From NCBI GenBank assembly GCA_017622085.1, contig JAGARU010000049.1, positions 53,364-117,363 on the forward strand: 64,000 bases of DNA, written 5' to 3'. A program made the translations under genes and the position numbers. Below the pieces are notes generated by a model that was not told where the DNA came from, did not search any database, and saw only the letters and a program-made list of their open reading frames with translations. Every line of letters begins with the position of its first letter. Within the stretch, counting starts at the first letter, position 1. Shown here piece after piece: positions 16,743 to 26,311 of this stretch. Source of the stretch: Clostridia bacterium. GTDB lineage: Bacteria; Bacillota; Clostridia; Oscillospirales; CAG-272.

Positions 16743-16778
16743 AAAAAATGAAAGCGACGTGAATTTTCACGTCGCTTT
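16743..16778 (-). terminator. Intrinsic terminator after the HPr-like gene
   Basis: AAAGCGACGTGAA (16751-16763) pairs with TTCACGTCGCTTT (16766-16778), followed on the minus strand by CA and seven T residues. Confidence 0.8.
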
Positions 16779-16794
16779 TAATTTCGTCAATATA

Positions 16795-17025
16795 TCAAAC
16801 AAGATAAGGCTTCAAATCTTCGAGAAGCTTTGCGGCATCATCCGTGTAAGCGTTCAAAGTGATGGGGTGCAAAAGATCAAGACTGAAAATACCCATGATG
16901 GACTTTGCGTCTACAACGTAACGTCCGCTAACCAGGTCAATTTCAAGGTCATAATACTTTGTAACGAGATCGACAAAATTTCTTACGTCCTGAATGGAAG
17001 AAAGACGAATTTTTACAGATGTCAT
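16795..17025 (-). CDS. HPr-like protein lacking the phosphocarrier histidine (Crh-like)
   Basis: A 76-residue protein with the HPr regulatory-serine block AKSIMGIFSLDL (Ser42 corresponds to HPr Ser46). The TG-x-H-A-R-P active-site loop is absent; the aligned region reads SSIQDVRNF with glutamine at residue 12. In Bacillus Crh the histidine is also replaced by glutamine, and Crh acts only through Ser46 phosphorylation as a CcpA co-regulator. This protein therefore cannot be a PTS phosphocarrier and is more likely regulatory. It is a single-gene unit with a near-perfect promoter. Confidence 0.85.
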   Translation of the reverse strand: MTSVKIRLSSIQDVRNFVDLVTKYYDLEIDLVSGRYVVDAKSIMGIFSLDLLHPITLNAYTDDAAKLLEDLKPYLV

Positions 17026-17061
17026 AATGAGCCTCCTATAATTTATCAGTATTTATACCTC

Positions 17062-17091
17062 ATTATAGCACCCAACCTGTTATTTTGTCAA
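17062..17091 (-). promoter_or_regulatory. Promoter of the HPr-like gene
   Basis: On the minus strand TTGACA (17086-17091), 18 bp, TATAAT (17062-17067), followed by an AGGAGG site before the ATG. Confidence 0.88.
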
Positions 17092-17101
17092 TCGATTTTT
17101 G

Positions 17102-17611
17102 TTAATTCATGAAAATTATGCTACTTATCCGCACAATAGTCCACAAAAGGAGGACAATATGCACAAGCATTGCCCACACTACCAGCCACGAAACACGGCG
17201 AACAGTAAAAATTATCCCACCGCACACGATGCAGGCCATAAACAAAAGCAGCAAAGTAAGCAACCAGGCATAGCATACAAAGAAGAGTGGATATGCGAAA
17301 AGTGTCAGTAAATGCAAGAGTATGATCAAGGAAGCGGTACGATTTGCGCGCAAAAGACAGCGCCGGTCGGTTAAGGCAAACATTGCACCAAAGGACGCGC
17401 CGTTCAGAAATACAGAAGCACCCCACAAAAGCGTCCATACAATCTGTTCGATTACACCAACCGCTATTTGAGTCTGAACCAGAAGCGGACGGGGATTACC
17501 GCCGATCCATCGGCTGATCAGACTAAGCACCAAGAAAAACACGCCACCGATCCAGACAAAAGGATGGCACACCTGTTCCCGAATCCGTTGTAAACGATAC
17601 CTTCGCTTCAT
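17102..17611 (-). CDS. Small integral membrane protein of unknown function
   Basis: A 169-residue protein, basic at the N-terminus (MKRRYRLQRIREQV), with four or five hydrophobic segments at about 18-34, 45-75, 92-110, 113-132 and 141-162. No catalytic or transport motif is recognised. It lies 44 bp downstream of the penicillin-binding protein gene on the same strand and may be cotranscribed with it. A cell-envelope role is only a guess from position. The reading frame is intact and starts after a GAGGTGAT site. Confidence 0.6.
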   Translation of the reverse strand: MKRRYRLQRIREQVCHPFVWIGGVFFLVLSLISRWIGGNPRPLLVQTQIAVGVIEQIVWTLLWGASVFLNGASFGAMFALTDRRCLLRANRTASLIILLHLLTLFAYPLFFVCYAWLLTLLLLFMACIVCGGIIFTVRRVSWLVVWAMLVHIVLLLWTIVRISSIIFMN

Positions 17612-17655
17612 ACCATCACCTCACATCACAACGTATGCGCTAAGCTGCCGTTTTA

Positions 17656-19947
17656 TTATTCGTCTTCGTACTCCAGATTCTCTGCCGGATCCGGGATCGG
17701 CATGCCGGGGTCGGTTTTTCGATTCTCAATCAAGTACTTTGCATCTGAGATTGGGATACTCTTTAGCTTGCGGCGGTAGTCCAGAAGCCCCACGACCCGC
17801 TTCAGCAGAGGCATAGTGTCGGGCGTTGCCAGATCACCGGTTTCACCGTTGATCTCCACCAATCTGTGCCGTGTGCACAATGCCTTGGGGGCGGTATCCC
17901 GTGTAAAATAGCCTACCTCAGCCCTTGAGCCGCGGGGATCCAGCTCGCAAGCGGCGGACAAAAGGCATCCGGAATCCCGGCAGTATCTCACTTTAATTAC
18001 GTTATCCGCCAGCTTGAAGCGGCGATTTTTACTTGGGAGGTGATCGTGCAATTTTTTCATAACCCGATCCCACAGCCGACAGGTCAGATAATCCATGCTT
18101 TTTTCCACTTTTTTAGGCGAATCGTATCCGACCCACACGCCCCCCAGATAGTACGGCGTGTATGCAATCAGCCATTTATCGCAATCCTCCCCGGAGGTTC
18201 CCGTCTTCCCTGCCACGGCTAACTGATTTTTCAGGGTGATCCGTCGGGCGGTACCGTAATCGACTACATTTTTCAGCATCATAGTCATAATGGATGCGGT
18301 ATCTGCACCGATGACCCGCTCCTTCTCATCATTTGAATCCAGCAGAACGTTTCCGTCGGAATCCAACACCCGATAGTAGGTTTTGCTCTCCGGCATATAC
18401 CCACCAGACGGAAAAATAGAATAGGCGGCAGTCAGCTCCCGCAAGGTTACACCGTAGGATAACTGTCCCAGCGCCAGAGGCGCCAGCGTGCAATCAGTCA
18501 GCACCTTGCCGTTTGATGTCTGCTTACTCTCAATCAAGGTGCTTATTTTCAATTTGTTCTGGAGAAAATTGTAAACAGAGCGTACCCCCAGCTTTTTTAC
18601 CAACTGAACCGGCACTGTATTTAAAGAACAAACCACCGCGTTATTGACGGTAGTAAGGCCGGTGTAAACGCGGGTCGCGTTCTGCGGCCAGATTTTATTG
18701 CCAACTACATCCACAGGGATATCGTCATAAACACTGCCGTACGTGATGATTCCGCGCTCCAGAGCAGGCGCGTAAACGGAGAGAGGCTTGATGGTGGATC
18801 CCGGAGGGCGCAAGGTCTCCGTAGCACGGTTTAATACCAGATTTGCTGTTTTTTTCCCGACACCGCCGGAAAGTCCGAGGACGTCTCCGGTATAGGGGTC
18901 AATAACTACCATGGAGGACTGCAATCCGTTGGAAAAGAAAAGGTCGGAATACACTTCGTCAATGGTTTTCTGTACGTAGGGATCCATCAGGGTATAAATC
19001 CGCAAGCCGCCGCTGAACACCATGCGCGATGCTTTTTCGTAGGCGTAGCCGTAGGTAGAAACCAAATCACGGATCACATCGTCAATCACCGCTTCCGTAT
19101 ACCAGGAATAGACCTTCCGATTTCGGCTGGCTTCAATATTCTCGCTGAGAACCAAGGGTGTCGCGACGGCTTCTGTGTAGGTGACGTGGTCGATCATGCC
19201 GTAGCGAAGCATTTCGCTCAGCACCACTTCCCTGCGCGCCTGATTCTCCTCCGGAAACAAATAGGGATCGAAGCGATACGGATTTTGCACAATCGCGGCC
19301 AATGCCGCACACTCCACCAAGGTCAGCTCCGATGGATGCTTAGCAAAATACAGCTCGGAAGCAGCACCAATTCCGTAGGAGTTTTCCGAAAGATAGATTA
19401 CATTCAGATACAGCTCCATGATCTCTTCCTTGGAAAACCGTTTTTCCAGGTCCCAGGCGGAGAAGATCTCGTTGATCTTTCTCTTGATCTTCACCTGATT
19501 GTTTCCCGTAACGTTTTTCACCAGCTGCTGTGTGATGGTGGATGCGCCAAAGGTGCGGTCCTCGAAGTGGAACAGACAATTAAGAGCGGCCTTTCCGGTG
19601 CGCATCAGATCAACGCCGGAATGCTCAAAAAAGCGGTGATCCTCAATAGCAACAAAGGCTTGGATCAGCTCCTTCGGGAACTGATCGTAGGGAGTCCAAA
19701 TACGCCTGGTGGAATATAGCTTCTCATAGGGCTCCTCAGCCGGCATTCCAACTCTACCCACCCGGTCGGAAAAATCCATTGTATACAGCTGAGTGATCGT
19801 GCTCTGACTGTACGCCAGCTCCTCTTCCTCAATTCTATAATCCGAATAGACACCGATATATATGGAAAACGCCGCCAGAAACACAAGGGAAAGCACGGCA
19901 ATAATAATCAGCAGAGTGTTTGCGGTACGGCCAATCAATTTTTTCAC
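17656..19947 (-). CDS. Class A penicillin-binding protein (transglycosylase/transpeptidase)
   Basis: A 763-residue bifunctional peptidoglycan synthase. A membrane anchor spans residues 11-32. The GT51 domain (about 75-250) has EDHRFFEHSGVDLMRT, GASTITQQLVKN and KRKINEIFSAWDLEKRFSKEE split across its motifs. The transpeptidase domain has PGSTIKPLS (catalytic Ser), the SLN triad and GKTGTSGE. The start is a GTG at 19947 after GGAGGAACATTT. The tail is acidic and short, with no PASTA or Fn3 domains. Confidence 0.95.
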   Translation of the reverse strand: MKKLIGRTANTLLIIIAVLSLVFLAAFSIYIGVYSDYRIEEEELAYSQSTITQLYTMDFSDRVGRVGMPAEEPYEKLYSTRRIWTPYDQFPKELIQAFVAIEDHRFFEHSGVDLMRTGKAALNCLFHFEDRTFGASTITQQLVKNVTGNNQVKIKRKINEIFSAWDLEKRFSKEEIMELYLNVIYLSENSYGIGAASELYFAKHPSELTLVECAALAAIVQNPYRFDPYLFPEENQARREVVLSEMLRYGMIDHVTYTEAVATPLVLSENIEASRNRKVYSWYTEAVIDDVIRDLVSTYGYAYEKASRMVFSGGLRIYTLMDPYVQKTIDEVYSDLFFSNGLQSSMVVIDPYTGDVLGLSGGVGKKTANLVLNRATETLRPPGSTIKPLSVYAPALERGIITYGSVYDDIPVDVVGNKIWPQNATRVYTGLTTVNNAVVCSLNTVPVQLVKKLGVRSVYNFLQNKLKISTLIESKQTSNGKVLTDCTLAPLALGQLSYGVTLRELTAAYSIFPSGGYMPESKTYYRVLDSDGNVLLDSNDEKERVIGADTASIMTMMLKNVVDYGTARRITLKNQLAVAGKTGTSGEDCDKWLIAYTPYYLGGVWVGYDSPKKVEKSMDYLTCRLWDRVMKKLHDHLPSKNRRFKLADNVIKVRYCRDSGCLLSAACELDPRGSRAEVGYFTRDTAPKALCTRHRLVEINGETGDLATPDTMPLLKRVVGLLDYRRKLKSIPISDAKYLIENRKTDPGMPIPDPAENLEYEDE

Positions 19948-20018
19948 AAATGTTCCTCCACACGAAATTTGTCATTAGTATTTGTAATTTCAAGTGGGGT
20001 ATGTAAAAAAACGCAATG

Positions 20019-20049
20019 CAAAAACTGCCATGGAGACCATGGCAGTTTT
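20019..20049 (-). terminator. Terminator of the nusB-dnaE operon
   Basis: AAAACTGCCATGG (20021-20033) pairs with CCATGGCAGTTTT (20037-20049) around AGA. On the minus strand the stem runs into TTTTTGC. It lies just after the dnaE stop. Confidence 0.88.
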
Positions 20050-20055
20050 GAATGA

Positions 20056-23000
20056 CTATCGGATTGCAACGGAGCCATCTCCCAGGAGGGCTCTTAGCTG
20101 TCCAAGCAAGAACTCAGTGATAGCAACGGGAAGATAATTGGCTTTGACGTACTTTCCGGTGGAATTATCGTAGAAGATAACCTCATCCGTTCCATCAAAG
20201 ATGCCAAGCAAGGCCTCCACACGGGTAAACAGCTCGCCTTCCATCTTCGGAACCTTCACGTACAGCTTGCGGGGATGGCCGGCAATAGGCGCAGGGGATA
20301 CGTTCCCTTCGTGCCGCATCGGGCTTTCCTGCTTGGGCGGCGGCGTGGGTGCCGGGGGCTCCGGCACGGGCTCGGAAATAGTCGGATTTTCCTCGTCCTC
20401 CAAAAGCAACCGGACGGCCTGAATCAGGATCTTGGGCTTTTCATCCTCCTTTTGCGAGACGGTACCAACTACCTCCACAACGGAATCACAGACCAGAATA
20501 TCGCCGTAACGGTCTAAAATTTTCGGAAAAGCAATAATTTCAAGCTCTCCACCCTTATCCTCCAGGGTCAAGAAGGCCATAGAGTCGCCATTTTTGGTGT
20601 TTTTACCGGTTTTTGCAGTAATAATGCCAACAGCCGTTACCCTGCCACCGTCCGGATACGTATAAACCGGTTCCCCGTTTACGTCCTCGGCCTCCGTAAT
20701 TTTAGAGATGGGAGTGATCGTTCCTCTGGAAAGCTCCTTTTTGTAACCGTCCAAAATATGGCCGGAGAAGTAGATGCCGGTAAACTCATGCTCCATGCGA
20801 AGGAGCGTTTTTCTCGGGAACTCAGGAATATCGGGATATTCCTGTTTTTTTGCTGTCTTAACGGAAGGCGTGTCCATCATGGAAAACAGATCCAGCTGGC
20901 CGTCGATTTTATTTTTAGCTGCAGAGATCCGCTCCTCCACTTGAGCCTCGTAAGTGTTGACCAGCTGGCTTCGGCGAAGACCTGTGGAATCAAATGCGCC
21001 GGATTTCACAAGCGATTCAAGAGCGCGCTTGTTGACATCCCCATCCGGAATTCTCTGGAGAAAGTCCTCAAAGGATTTGTATTTGCCACCCCGTTGGCGC
21101 TCCTCCACCAAATGATCGGCAAAACGCTCGCCTACGTTCTTCAAAGCCTTCAGTCCGAATCGGATGTGCTTTCCCTCTACCCGGAAGTCGGAATAGCTGG
21201 CATTGATGTCGGGCGGCAGAATGCGTATATTTTCTTTTCCGCATTCGGCGATATACTCCGCCATTTTATCGGTAGAGCCGAGAACGGAGGTAATCAGTGC
21301 CGAATAGTATTCTCGCGGATAATTGGCCTTTAAATACGCCGTACGGTAGGAGAGAATGCCATAGGCAACGGCATGAGCCTTGTTAAACGCATAGGAGGCA
21401 AAGCTGAGCATATCATTAAACAGCTGCTCGGCATCCTCTCTTGCATATCCGTTTTTCTCCGCGCCGGCCAAAAATTCAGCGCGTTCCCGCTCAAGAACAT
21501 CGGCCTTCTTCTTGGACATAGCTCGGCGCACAATATCAGCGCGGCCAAAGGAATAGCCTGCTACGGCACGGAAGATCTGCATTACCTGCTCCTGATACAC
21601 AATACAGCCGTAAGTCACATCAAGAATGGGCTTCAGGCACGGAATCGCATATCGGATCTGCTCCGGATGATGGCGACGCTCAATGTAGGTGGGAATTGAG
21701 TCCATAGGGCCGGGACGATACAGCGCAATGGCCGCGATGACGTCCTCAATTCCTTGCGGGCGCAGGTTGATAAGGGTCTGCTTCATGCCTCCGGACTCCA
21801 GCTGGAACACACCGTTGGTGCTTCCCTTTCCGATCAGCCGATACGTGCGGCTATCGTCCAAGGGAATTTTGTTGAGATCAAAGGAAGGATTTGAAAGCTT
21901 GACCTGCTTTTCTGCATAGGAGGACACGGTTAAATATCTCAGAGCCAAAAAGTCAAACTTCAAAAGACCCAGCTCCGAGACGGTTTCCATATCGTATTCG
22001 GTAACGATCAAACCGTTGTTGGAGGAAAGGGGCACATATTCCGTTAAGGGCTTGTCTGTGATGACCACGCCTGCCGCGTGGGTGGAGCAATGGCGTGGCA
22101 TACCCTCAATTGCCACAGAAACGTCAAGCAGCTTACGGGCGGTGGGAGAAACCTCGTAAATCTGACGGAGTTCCTTGTTCTTTTGAAGTGTATCCTTCAA
22201 GCTGGCGAAGGGGTCTCTGGAGATCAGCTTGGCAATGGCATCCACCTCCGAGTAGGAAGCCCCCAAAGCACGTCCGGCGTCTCTCACCGCGGCACGGGCC
22301 GCCAAGGTTCCAAAGGTTACGATCTGTGCCACATGATCCTGTCCGTACTTCTCTCTTACGTATGCAATAACCTCGTCCCGTCGAACATAGCAGAAGTCCG
22401 TATCGATATCGGGCATACTGACGCGCTCCCGGTTAAGGAAACGCTCAAAAATCAAATCATACTTAATGGAATCTACATCCGTGATCGACAGACAGAAGGA
22501 AACCAAGCTACCGGCGCCGGATCCACGTCCGGGACCTACGGGGATATCCCGCGAACGGGCATAATGGATAAAGTCCCACACGATGAGGAAGTAATCATCG
22601 TAGCCCATTTCATGAATCACAGAGAGCTCGTAGTCGATTCGCTCGCGATACAGGGCTTCGCTATGCCGGCCGTCAAACACGACCTCCCCGCGGCGGATGC
22701 GCGCATCAAATCCGTCCTCCACCAAGCGACGCAAATAGGTCTGTGCCGTTTGGCCGACCGGGAGCGGATATTTGGGCAAGAATGTCTGATCGAAGCGGAG
22801 GTCAAAGTTACACTTTTCGGCGATTTTTGCCGTGTTTTCAATCGCCTCAGGGGCATAGGAAAACAACTGTAGCATTTCGTCGGTGCTCTTATAATAAAAC
22901 TCATCCGTTTCAAATCCAAACGGCTTGCCGTTGGTAATTACGTTGTTGGTCTGTATGCACATCAGAATTGCCTGAAGCTCCGAATCGGCCTTGTCCAGAT

Positions 23001-23622
23001 AATGCACGTCATTGGTGGCGACCAACGGAATACCGGTTTCCTTGGACATTCGGCAGAGAGCTTCGTTTACCTGCTTCTGCTCGGCAATACCGTGATCCTG
23101 AATTTCAAGATAATAGTCCTCACCAAAGAGGGCCTGCATTTTTTTCGCATGGGCCAAAGCGTCCTCATAGTCGCCCATAACGATGCGCCGTGGAATATAG
23201 CCGGCGAGACAGGCGGAAAGCGCGATCAATCCCTCGCTGTGAGCGGCCAGGAGCTCCACATCAATGCGCGGCTTGACGTAAAAGCCCTCCGTATAGGCAG
23301 CGGACACCAGATACATCAGATTTTTATAGCCCACCTCATTTTTTACGAGGAGAACCAAATGGTTATAGGAGTCTTCCCGCCGATTGTTTTTGTCAAATCG
23401 GCTTCCGCTGGCAACATAGACCTCACAGCCAAGAATGGGCTTAATACCTGCGGCCTTACAGGCCTTGTAAAATTTTACCACGCCAAACATATTGCCGTGA
23501 TCTGTGATAGCTACCGCCTTGTGCCCCTTAGCCTTGACGGTCTCGGCAATCCGGTCGATGCGACAAGCGCCGTCCAGCAGGCTGTATTCGGTATGCAGGT
23601 GGAGATGAACAAAGTCAGACAT
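20056..23622 (-). CDS. dnaE: DNA polymerase III alpha subunit, DnaE type
   Basis: A 1188-residue replicative polymerase of the DnaE class. The N-terminal PHP domain begins at residue 4 (FVHLHLHTEYSLLDG). The catalytic palm has GPGRGSGAGSLVSFCL and PDIDTDF, and the fingers have the YQEQVMQI region. There is a helix-hairpin-helix segment and an OB fold near residues 980-1080, then a proline-rich linker and a small C-terminal domain. No proofreading exonuclease domain is inserted, unlike PolC. It is the last gene of the nusB operon, after whiA, which is common in Clostridia. Confidence 0.98.
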   Translation of the reverse strand: MSDFVHLHLHTEYSLLDGACRIDRIAETVKAKGHKAVAITDHGNMFGVVKFYKACKAAGIKPILGCEVYVASGSRFDKNNRREDSYNHLVLLVKNEVGYKNLMYLVSAAYTEGFYVKPRIDVELLAAHSEGLIALSACLAGYIPRRIVMGDYEDALAHAKKMQALFGEDYYLEIQDHGIAEQKQVNEALCRMSKETGIPLVATNDVHYLDKADSELQAILMCIQTNNVITNGKPFGFETDEFYYKSTDEMLQLFSYAPEAIENTAKIAEKCNFDLRFDQTFLPKYPLPVGQTAQTYLRRLVEDGFDARIRRGEVVFDGRHSEALYRERIDYELSVIHEMGYDDYFLIVWDFIHYARSRDIPVGPGRGSGAGSLVSFCLSITDVDSIKYDLIFERFLNRERVSMPDIDTDFCYVRRDEVIAYVREKYGQDHVAQIVTFGTLAARAAVRDAGRALGASYSEVDAIAKLISRDPFASLKDTLQKNKELRQIYEVSPTARKLLDVSVAIEGMPRHCSTHAAGVVITDKPLTEYVPLSSNNGLIVTEYDMETVSELGLLKFDFLALRYLTVSSYAEKQVKLSNPSFDLNKIPLDDSRTYRLIGKGSTNGVFQLESGGMKQTLINLRPQGIEDVIAAIALYRPGPMDSIPTYIERRHHPEQIRYAIPCLKPILDVTYGCIVYQEQVMQIFRAVAGYSFGRADIVRRAMSKKKADVLERERAEFLAGAEKNGYAREDAEQLFNDMLSFASYAFNKAHAVAYGILSYRTAYLKANYPREYYSALITSVLGSTDKMAEYIAECGKENIRILPPDINASYSDFRVEGKHIRFGLKALKNVGERFADHLVEERQRGGKYKSFEDFLQRIPDGDVNKRALESLVKSGAFDSTGLRRSQLVNTYEAQVEERISAAKNKIDGQLDLFSMMDTPSVKTAKKQEYPDIPEFPRKTLLRMEHEFTGIYFSGHILDGYKKELSRGTITPISKITEAEDVNGEPVYTYPDGGRVTAVGIITAKTGKNTKNGDSMAFLTLEDKGGELEIIAFPKILDRYGDILVCDSVVEVVGTVSQKEDEKPKILIQAVRLLLEDEENPTISEPVPEPPAPTPPPKQESPMRHEGNVSPAPIAGHPRKLYVKVPKMEGELFTRVEALLGIFDGTDEVIFYDNSTGKYVKANYLPVAITEFLLGQLRALLGDGSVAIR

Positions 23623-23650
23623 TAGGACTCCTTTCCTTCGCGATCGGCCG

Positions 23651-24496
23651 TTAGTCCTCCTCGGCCAAGCGAATCATTTTTTCCAATCGGTGATTTAAGC
23701 CCGACTTGGATATAGGGGGTGACATTTTCAGCGCAAGATCCTCAAGAGACAGGCTTTCGTTCTCCAGTCTCAGATATGCGGTCGCCTTCATTTCCTCGGA
23801 CAGGGTTTCAATCTTGCCGCTTTTTATTAAAATCTGAACTGCCTCCACCTGTCGCTTGGAGGCCTCTAGGGATTTGCGGATATTGCCCGCATCGCAGTTG
23901 GCGGCGCGGTTTGCGTTGTTGCGAACCTCTTTTACAATTTTTCGGTTCATAAACTCAAAGAGCATTTTGTTGGAGCCGATCAAAGCAAGAAAATCCTCAA
24001 TTGTCTCGCTACCCTTGCGATACAGGAGAAAATCGTTTTTCCGGCGGGAGCTTTTCATTTCCTGGCCGTGATTTTGAAGGAGAGTGGCAATGGTGTCCCG
24101 CTCCTCCTCATGCTTGAAAACGATCTCTATATGGTACGCTTTGCCGGGATCCGTAAGCCGACCGCGGGAGAGAAACACCCCGCGCATAAAGGCGCCGATG
24201 CACTGGTCGCATTTGAAGCGGCGTTCTGCCTCCTCGGCAGACGTATCGCCCAAAATGGCGGCGGGAACAAACAAATGTCGGCCGTCGTATGAGATTCCCG
24301 TGGCTTTTTTCTGCGGCAACAGCCTCTCACACACGAGCTCGGCCATTTCCTCGCTGTCGCACCGTAATTTATAAGAGTTGCCGTCCTTAACGGCGTAAAG
24401 GAACAGCCCTCTCAGCTCCGCCAGGTTGCAGCATTTATTTTTTGACGTGTGAGCATAAAGCTCCTTTTTGGTTTCGGAGGAAAAGGATTCCTTCAT
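23651..24496 (-). CDS. whiA: WhiA-type DNA-binding protein
   Basis: A 281-residue protein with an N-terminal degenerate LAGLIDADG homing-endonuclease fold and a C-terminal helix-turn-helix (about 225-280) including MSPPISKSGLNHRLEKM. WhiA regulates sporulation genes in Streptomyces and affects division and chromosome segregation in Bacillus. In most Firmicutes yvcK lies between rapZ and whiA; here only 16 bp separate them and yvcK is missing. Confidence 0.96.
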   Translation of the reverse strand: MKESFSSETKKELYAHTSKNKCCNLAELRGLFLYAVKDGNSYKLRCDSEEMAELVCERLLPQKKATGISYDGRHLFVPAAILGDTSAEEAERRFKCDQCIGAFMRGVFLSRGRLTDPGKAYHIEIVFKHEEERDTIATLLQNHGQEMKSSRRKNDFLLYRKGSETIEDFLALIGSNKMLFEFMNRKIVKEVRNNANRAANCDAGNIRKSLEASKRQVEAVQILIKSGKIETLSEEMKATAYLRLENESLSLEDLALKMSPPISKSGLNHRLEKMIRLAEED

Positions 24497-24512
24497 TTCG
24501 CATCCTCTCTAT

Positions 24513-25370
24513 TTATCGCTGGATATCCCGATGGATACAGATCGCGTTATAATTATTCTCAGCCAGGTACTGCCGCAAAGCCTCAGCAATGGCCACCGAA
24601 CGGTGCTTGCCGCCGGTACAGCCGATAGAAATATTGACCTGAGACTTGCCTTCCTCTATGTATTTGGGCAAAAGGAATGCCATCATATCGCAAAGCTTTT
24701 TTGTAAACTGTGAAGCCCCCTCGTCGGAGAACACGTAATCGCGCACAGCAGAGTCCAGACCCGTTTTGTCACGAAGCTCCGTGATATAGAAGGGATTCGG
24801 GAAGCATCGGACGTCAAATACCAGATCCGACTCGGTGGGAAGCCCGTTTTTGAAGCCAAACGAAGTACAAACGGCCAGAATATTTTGGGCTTGTACACCG
24901 CAAACCACTGCTTTTACGCGGGTGTTTAACTGCTGAAGGTTTAAACCGGTTGTATCCACCAAATAGTCGGCCGATTCCCTTACCTTTGCAAGGATGGAAC
25001 GCTCTTTTTTAAGAGCATCGGAGATCGTACAGCTTCCATCCTGTGCTAACGGATGGTAACGGCGAGTCTCCTTATAGCGGCGGATAATAATTTCGTCGGA
25101 GCAATCCACAAATAGGAGCTTGCACTCGTTTCCGTCCCGGCGAAGGGCACTTACCTGCTCAAGGACTGCGTCAAAATTCTGCTCGCCGCGCACGTCTACC
25201 ACAAAGGCAACGTCCTTCATATTGGCGGGGGAGCTTGAATAGATCTCCGAAAAACGAGAGATCAGCACCGAGGGCATATTATCGACGCAATAATATCCGA
25301 TGTCCTCTAAAATATCGGCCACCTTTGACTTACCGGCGCCGGATATACCTGTTACAATGATAAAATTCAT
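24513..25370 (-). CDS. rapZ: RapZ/YvcJ family nucleotide-binding protein
   Basis: A 285-residue protein with Walker A GISGAGKS near residues 8-15, the DNMPSVL segment, and the C-terminal SIGCTGGKHRSVAIAE domain. In Escherichia coli RapZ guides RNase E to the small RNA GlmZ; in Bacillus YvcJ affects competence and hydrolyses GTP. The exact role in Clostridia is unknown. It sits between murB and whiA. Confidence 0.96.
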   Translation of the reverse strand: MNFIIVTGISGAGKSKVADILEDIGYYCVDNMPSVLISRFSEIYSSSPANMKDVAFVVDVRGEQNFDAVLEQVSALRRDGNECKLLFVDCSDEIIIRRYKETRRYHPLAQDGSCTISDALKKERSILAKVRESADYLVDTTGLNLQQLNTRVKAVVCGVQAQNILAVCTSFGFKNGLPTESDLVFDVRCFPNPFYITELRDKTGLDSAVRDYVFSDEGASQFTKKLCDMMAFLLPKYIEEGKSQVNISIGCTGGKHRSVAIAEALRQYLAENNYNAICIHRDIQR

Positions 25371-25384
25371 GGTTTACAGACTCC

Positions 25385-26296
25385 TTACTCAATAAAAAGA
25401 ATCTCTTCTTCCAGCTCGATCGCATGGCGCTGACGGATGATTGCTTTGACCTCTGCAATTAAGGCCTGCACATCCTTTGCAGTGGCATGACCCTTATTGA
25501 TGATAAAGCCGGCGTGCTTGCGCGAAACCTCGGCATCACCAACCGACAGGCCCTTCAGTCCGGTCTCATCGATCAGCTTGGAGACGATGCAAGCGCTGTG
25601 ACGCTTGAAAACACTTCCGGCACTTGGAAACTCCAAGGGCTGAGAGGCGGCTCGCTTCTCCATCCGCGCCGTCATATCGGCGGCAATGACGTCCCGATCA
25701 CCGGGCGCCAAAAGGAATTCCGCGCGCAAAACAATTTTGCTTGGATCCTGTGCAAACATGGATGACCGATACGCAAAGGAGCAATCCTTACCTAATACCG
25801 TGTACGTTTCTCGTTTGACCGTGTCGTAATAAGTAACCGAGGTTACAAGATCGGACATGGACTTCTCGCCGGCACCGGCGTTCATATAAACGGCACCGCC
25901 AATCGAGCCGGGAATGCCGTAGGCAAATTCATGACCGGTCAGCGAGGAGTCACGCAAAAAGCGACAAAGCTCTGCGAGTGTTACACCGCACTCGGCCGTT
26001 GCCCGTAACCCATCCAAGGAGATCCCCTTGATTTTTGAGGTACAGATCACCACGCCGTGGTAGTCCTCATCCGTAAAAAGAAGATTGGTCATCCGGCCAA
26101 GAACCACGTGCTTGATTTTGTGCTCAGCCAAGAAGTCGACGATCGAGCACAAAGCCTCCGCAGATTTTGGGTAGACGAGCAAATCCGCCCGTCCTCCGAT
26201 GCGGAAGGAGGTATACTGCGCCATCTGGGGAGAGACAATCCACTCTGCCTGCTCTGTGGCTTGATAGGGTTCCAAAAAGCTTAATACGGTCTCCAA
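25385..26296 (-). CDS. murB: UDP-N-acetylenolpyruvoylglucosamine reductase
   Basis: A 303-residue FAD enzyme of type II MurB. It reduces the enolpyruvyl group to form UDP-MurNAc in peptidoglycan synthesis. It has the FAD-binding YTSFRIGGRADLLVYP, YGIPGSIGGAVYMNAGA, SYRSS-type loop FAYRSSMF and FPSAGSVFKR with catalytic Ser, then the C-terminal Glu near the end of the chain. It lies upstream of rapZ, a frequent pairing. Confidence 0.97.
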   Translation of the reverse strand: METVLSFLEPYQATEQAEWIVSPQMAQYTSFRIGGRADLLVYPKSAEALCSIVDFLAEHKIKHVVLGRMTNLLFTDEDYHGVVICTSKIKGISLDGLRATAECGVTLAELCRFLRDSSLTGHEFAYGIPGSIGGAVYMNAGAGEKSMSDLVTSVTYYDTVKRETYTVLGKDCSFAYRSSMFAQDPSKIVLRAEFLLAPGDRDVIAADMTARMEKRAASQPLEFPSAGSVFKRHSACIVSKLIDETGLKGLSVGDAEVSRKHAGFIINKGHATAKDVQALIAEVKAIIRQRHAIELEEEILFIE

Positions 26297-26311
26297 GGCG
26301 ATTCCTCCGTT

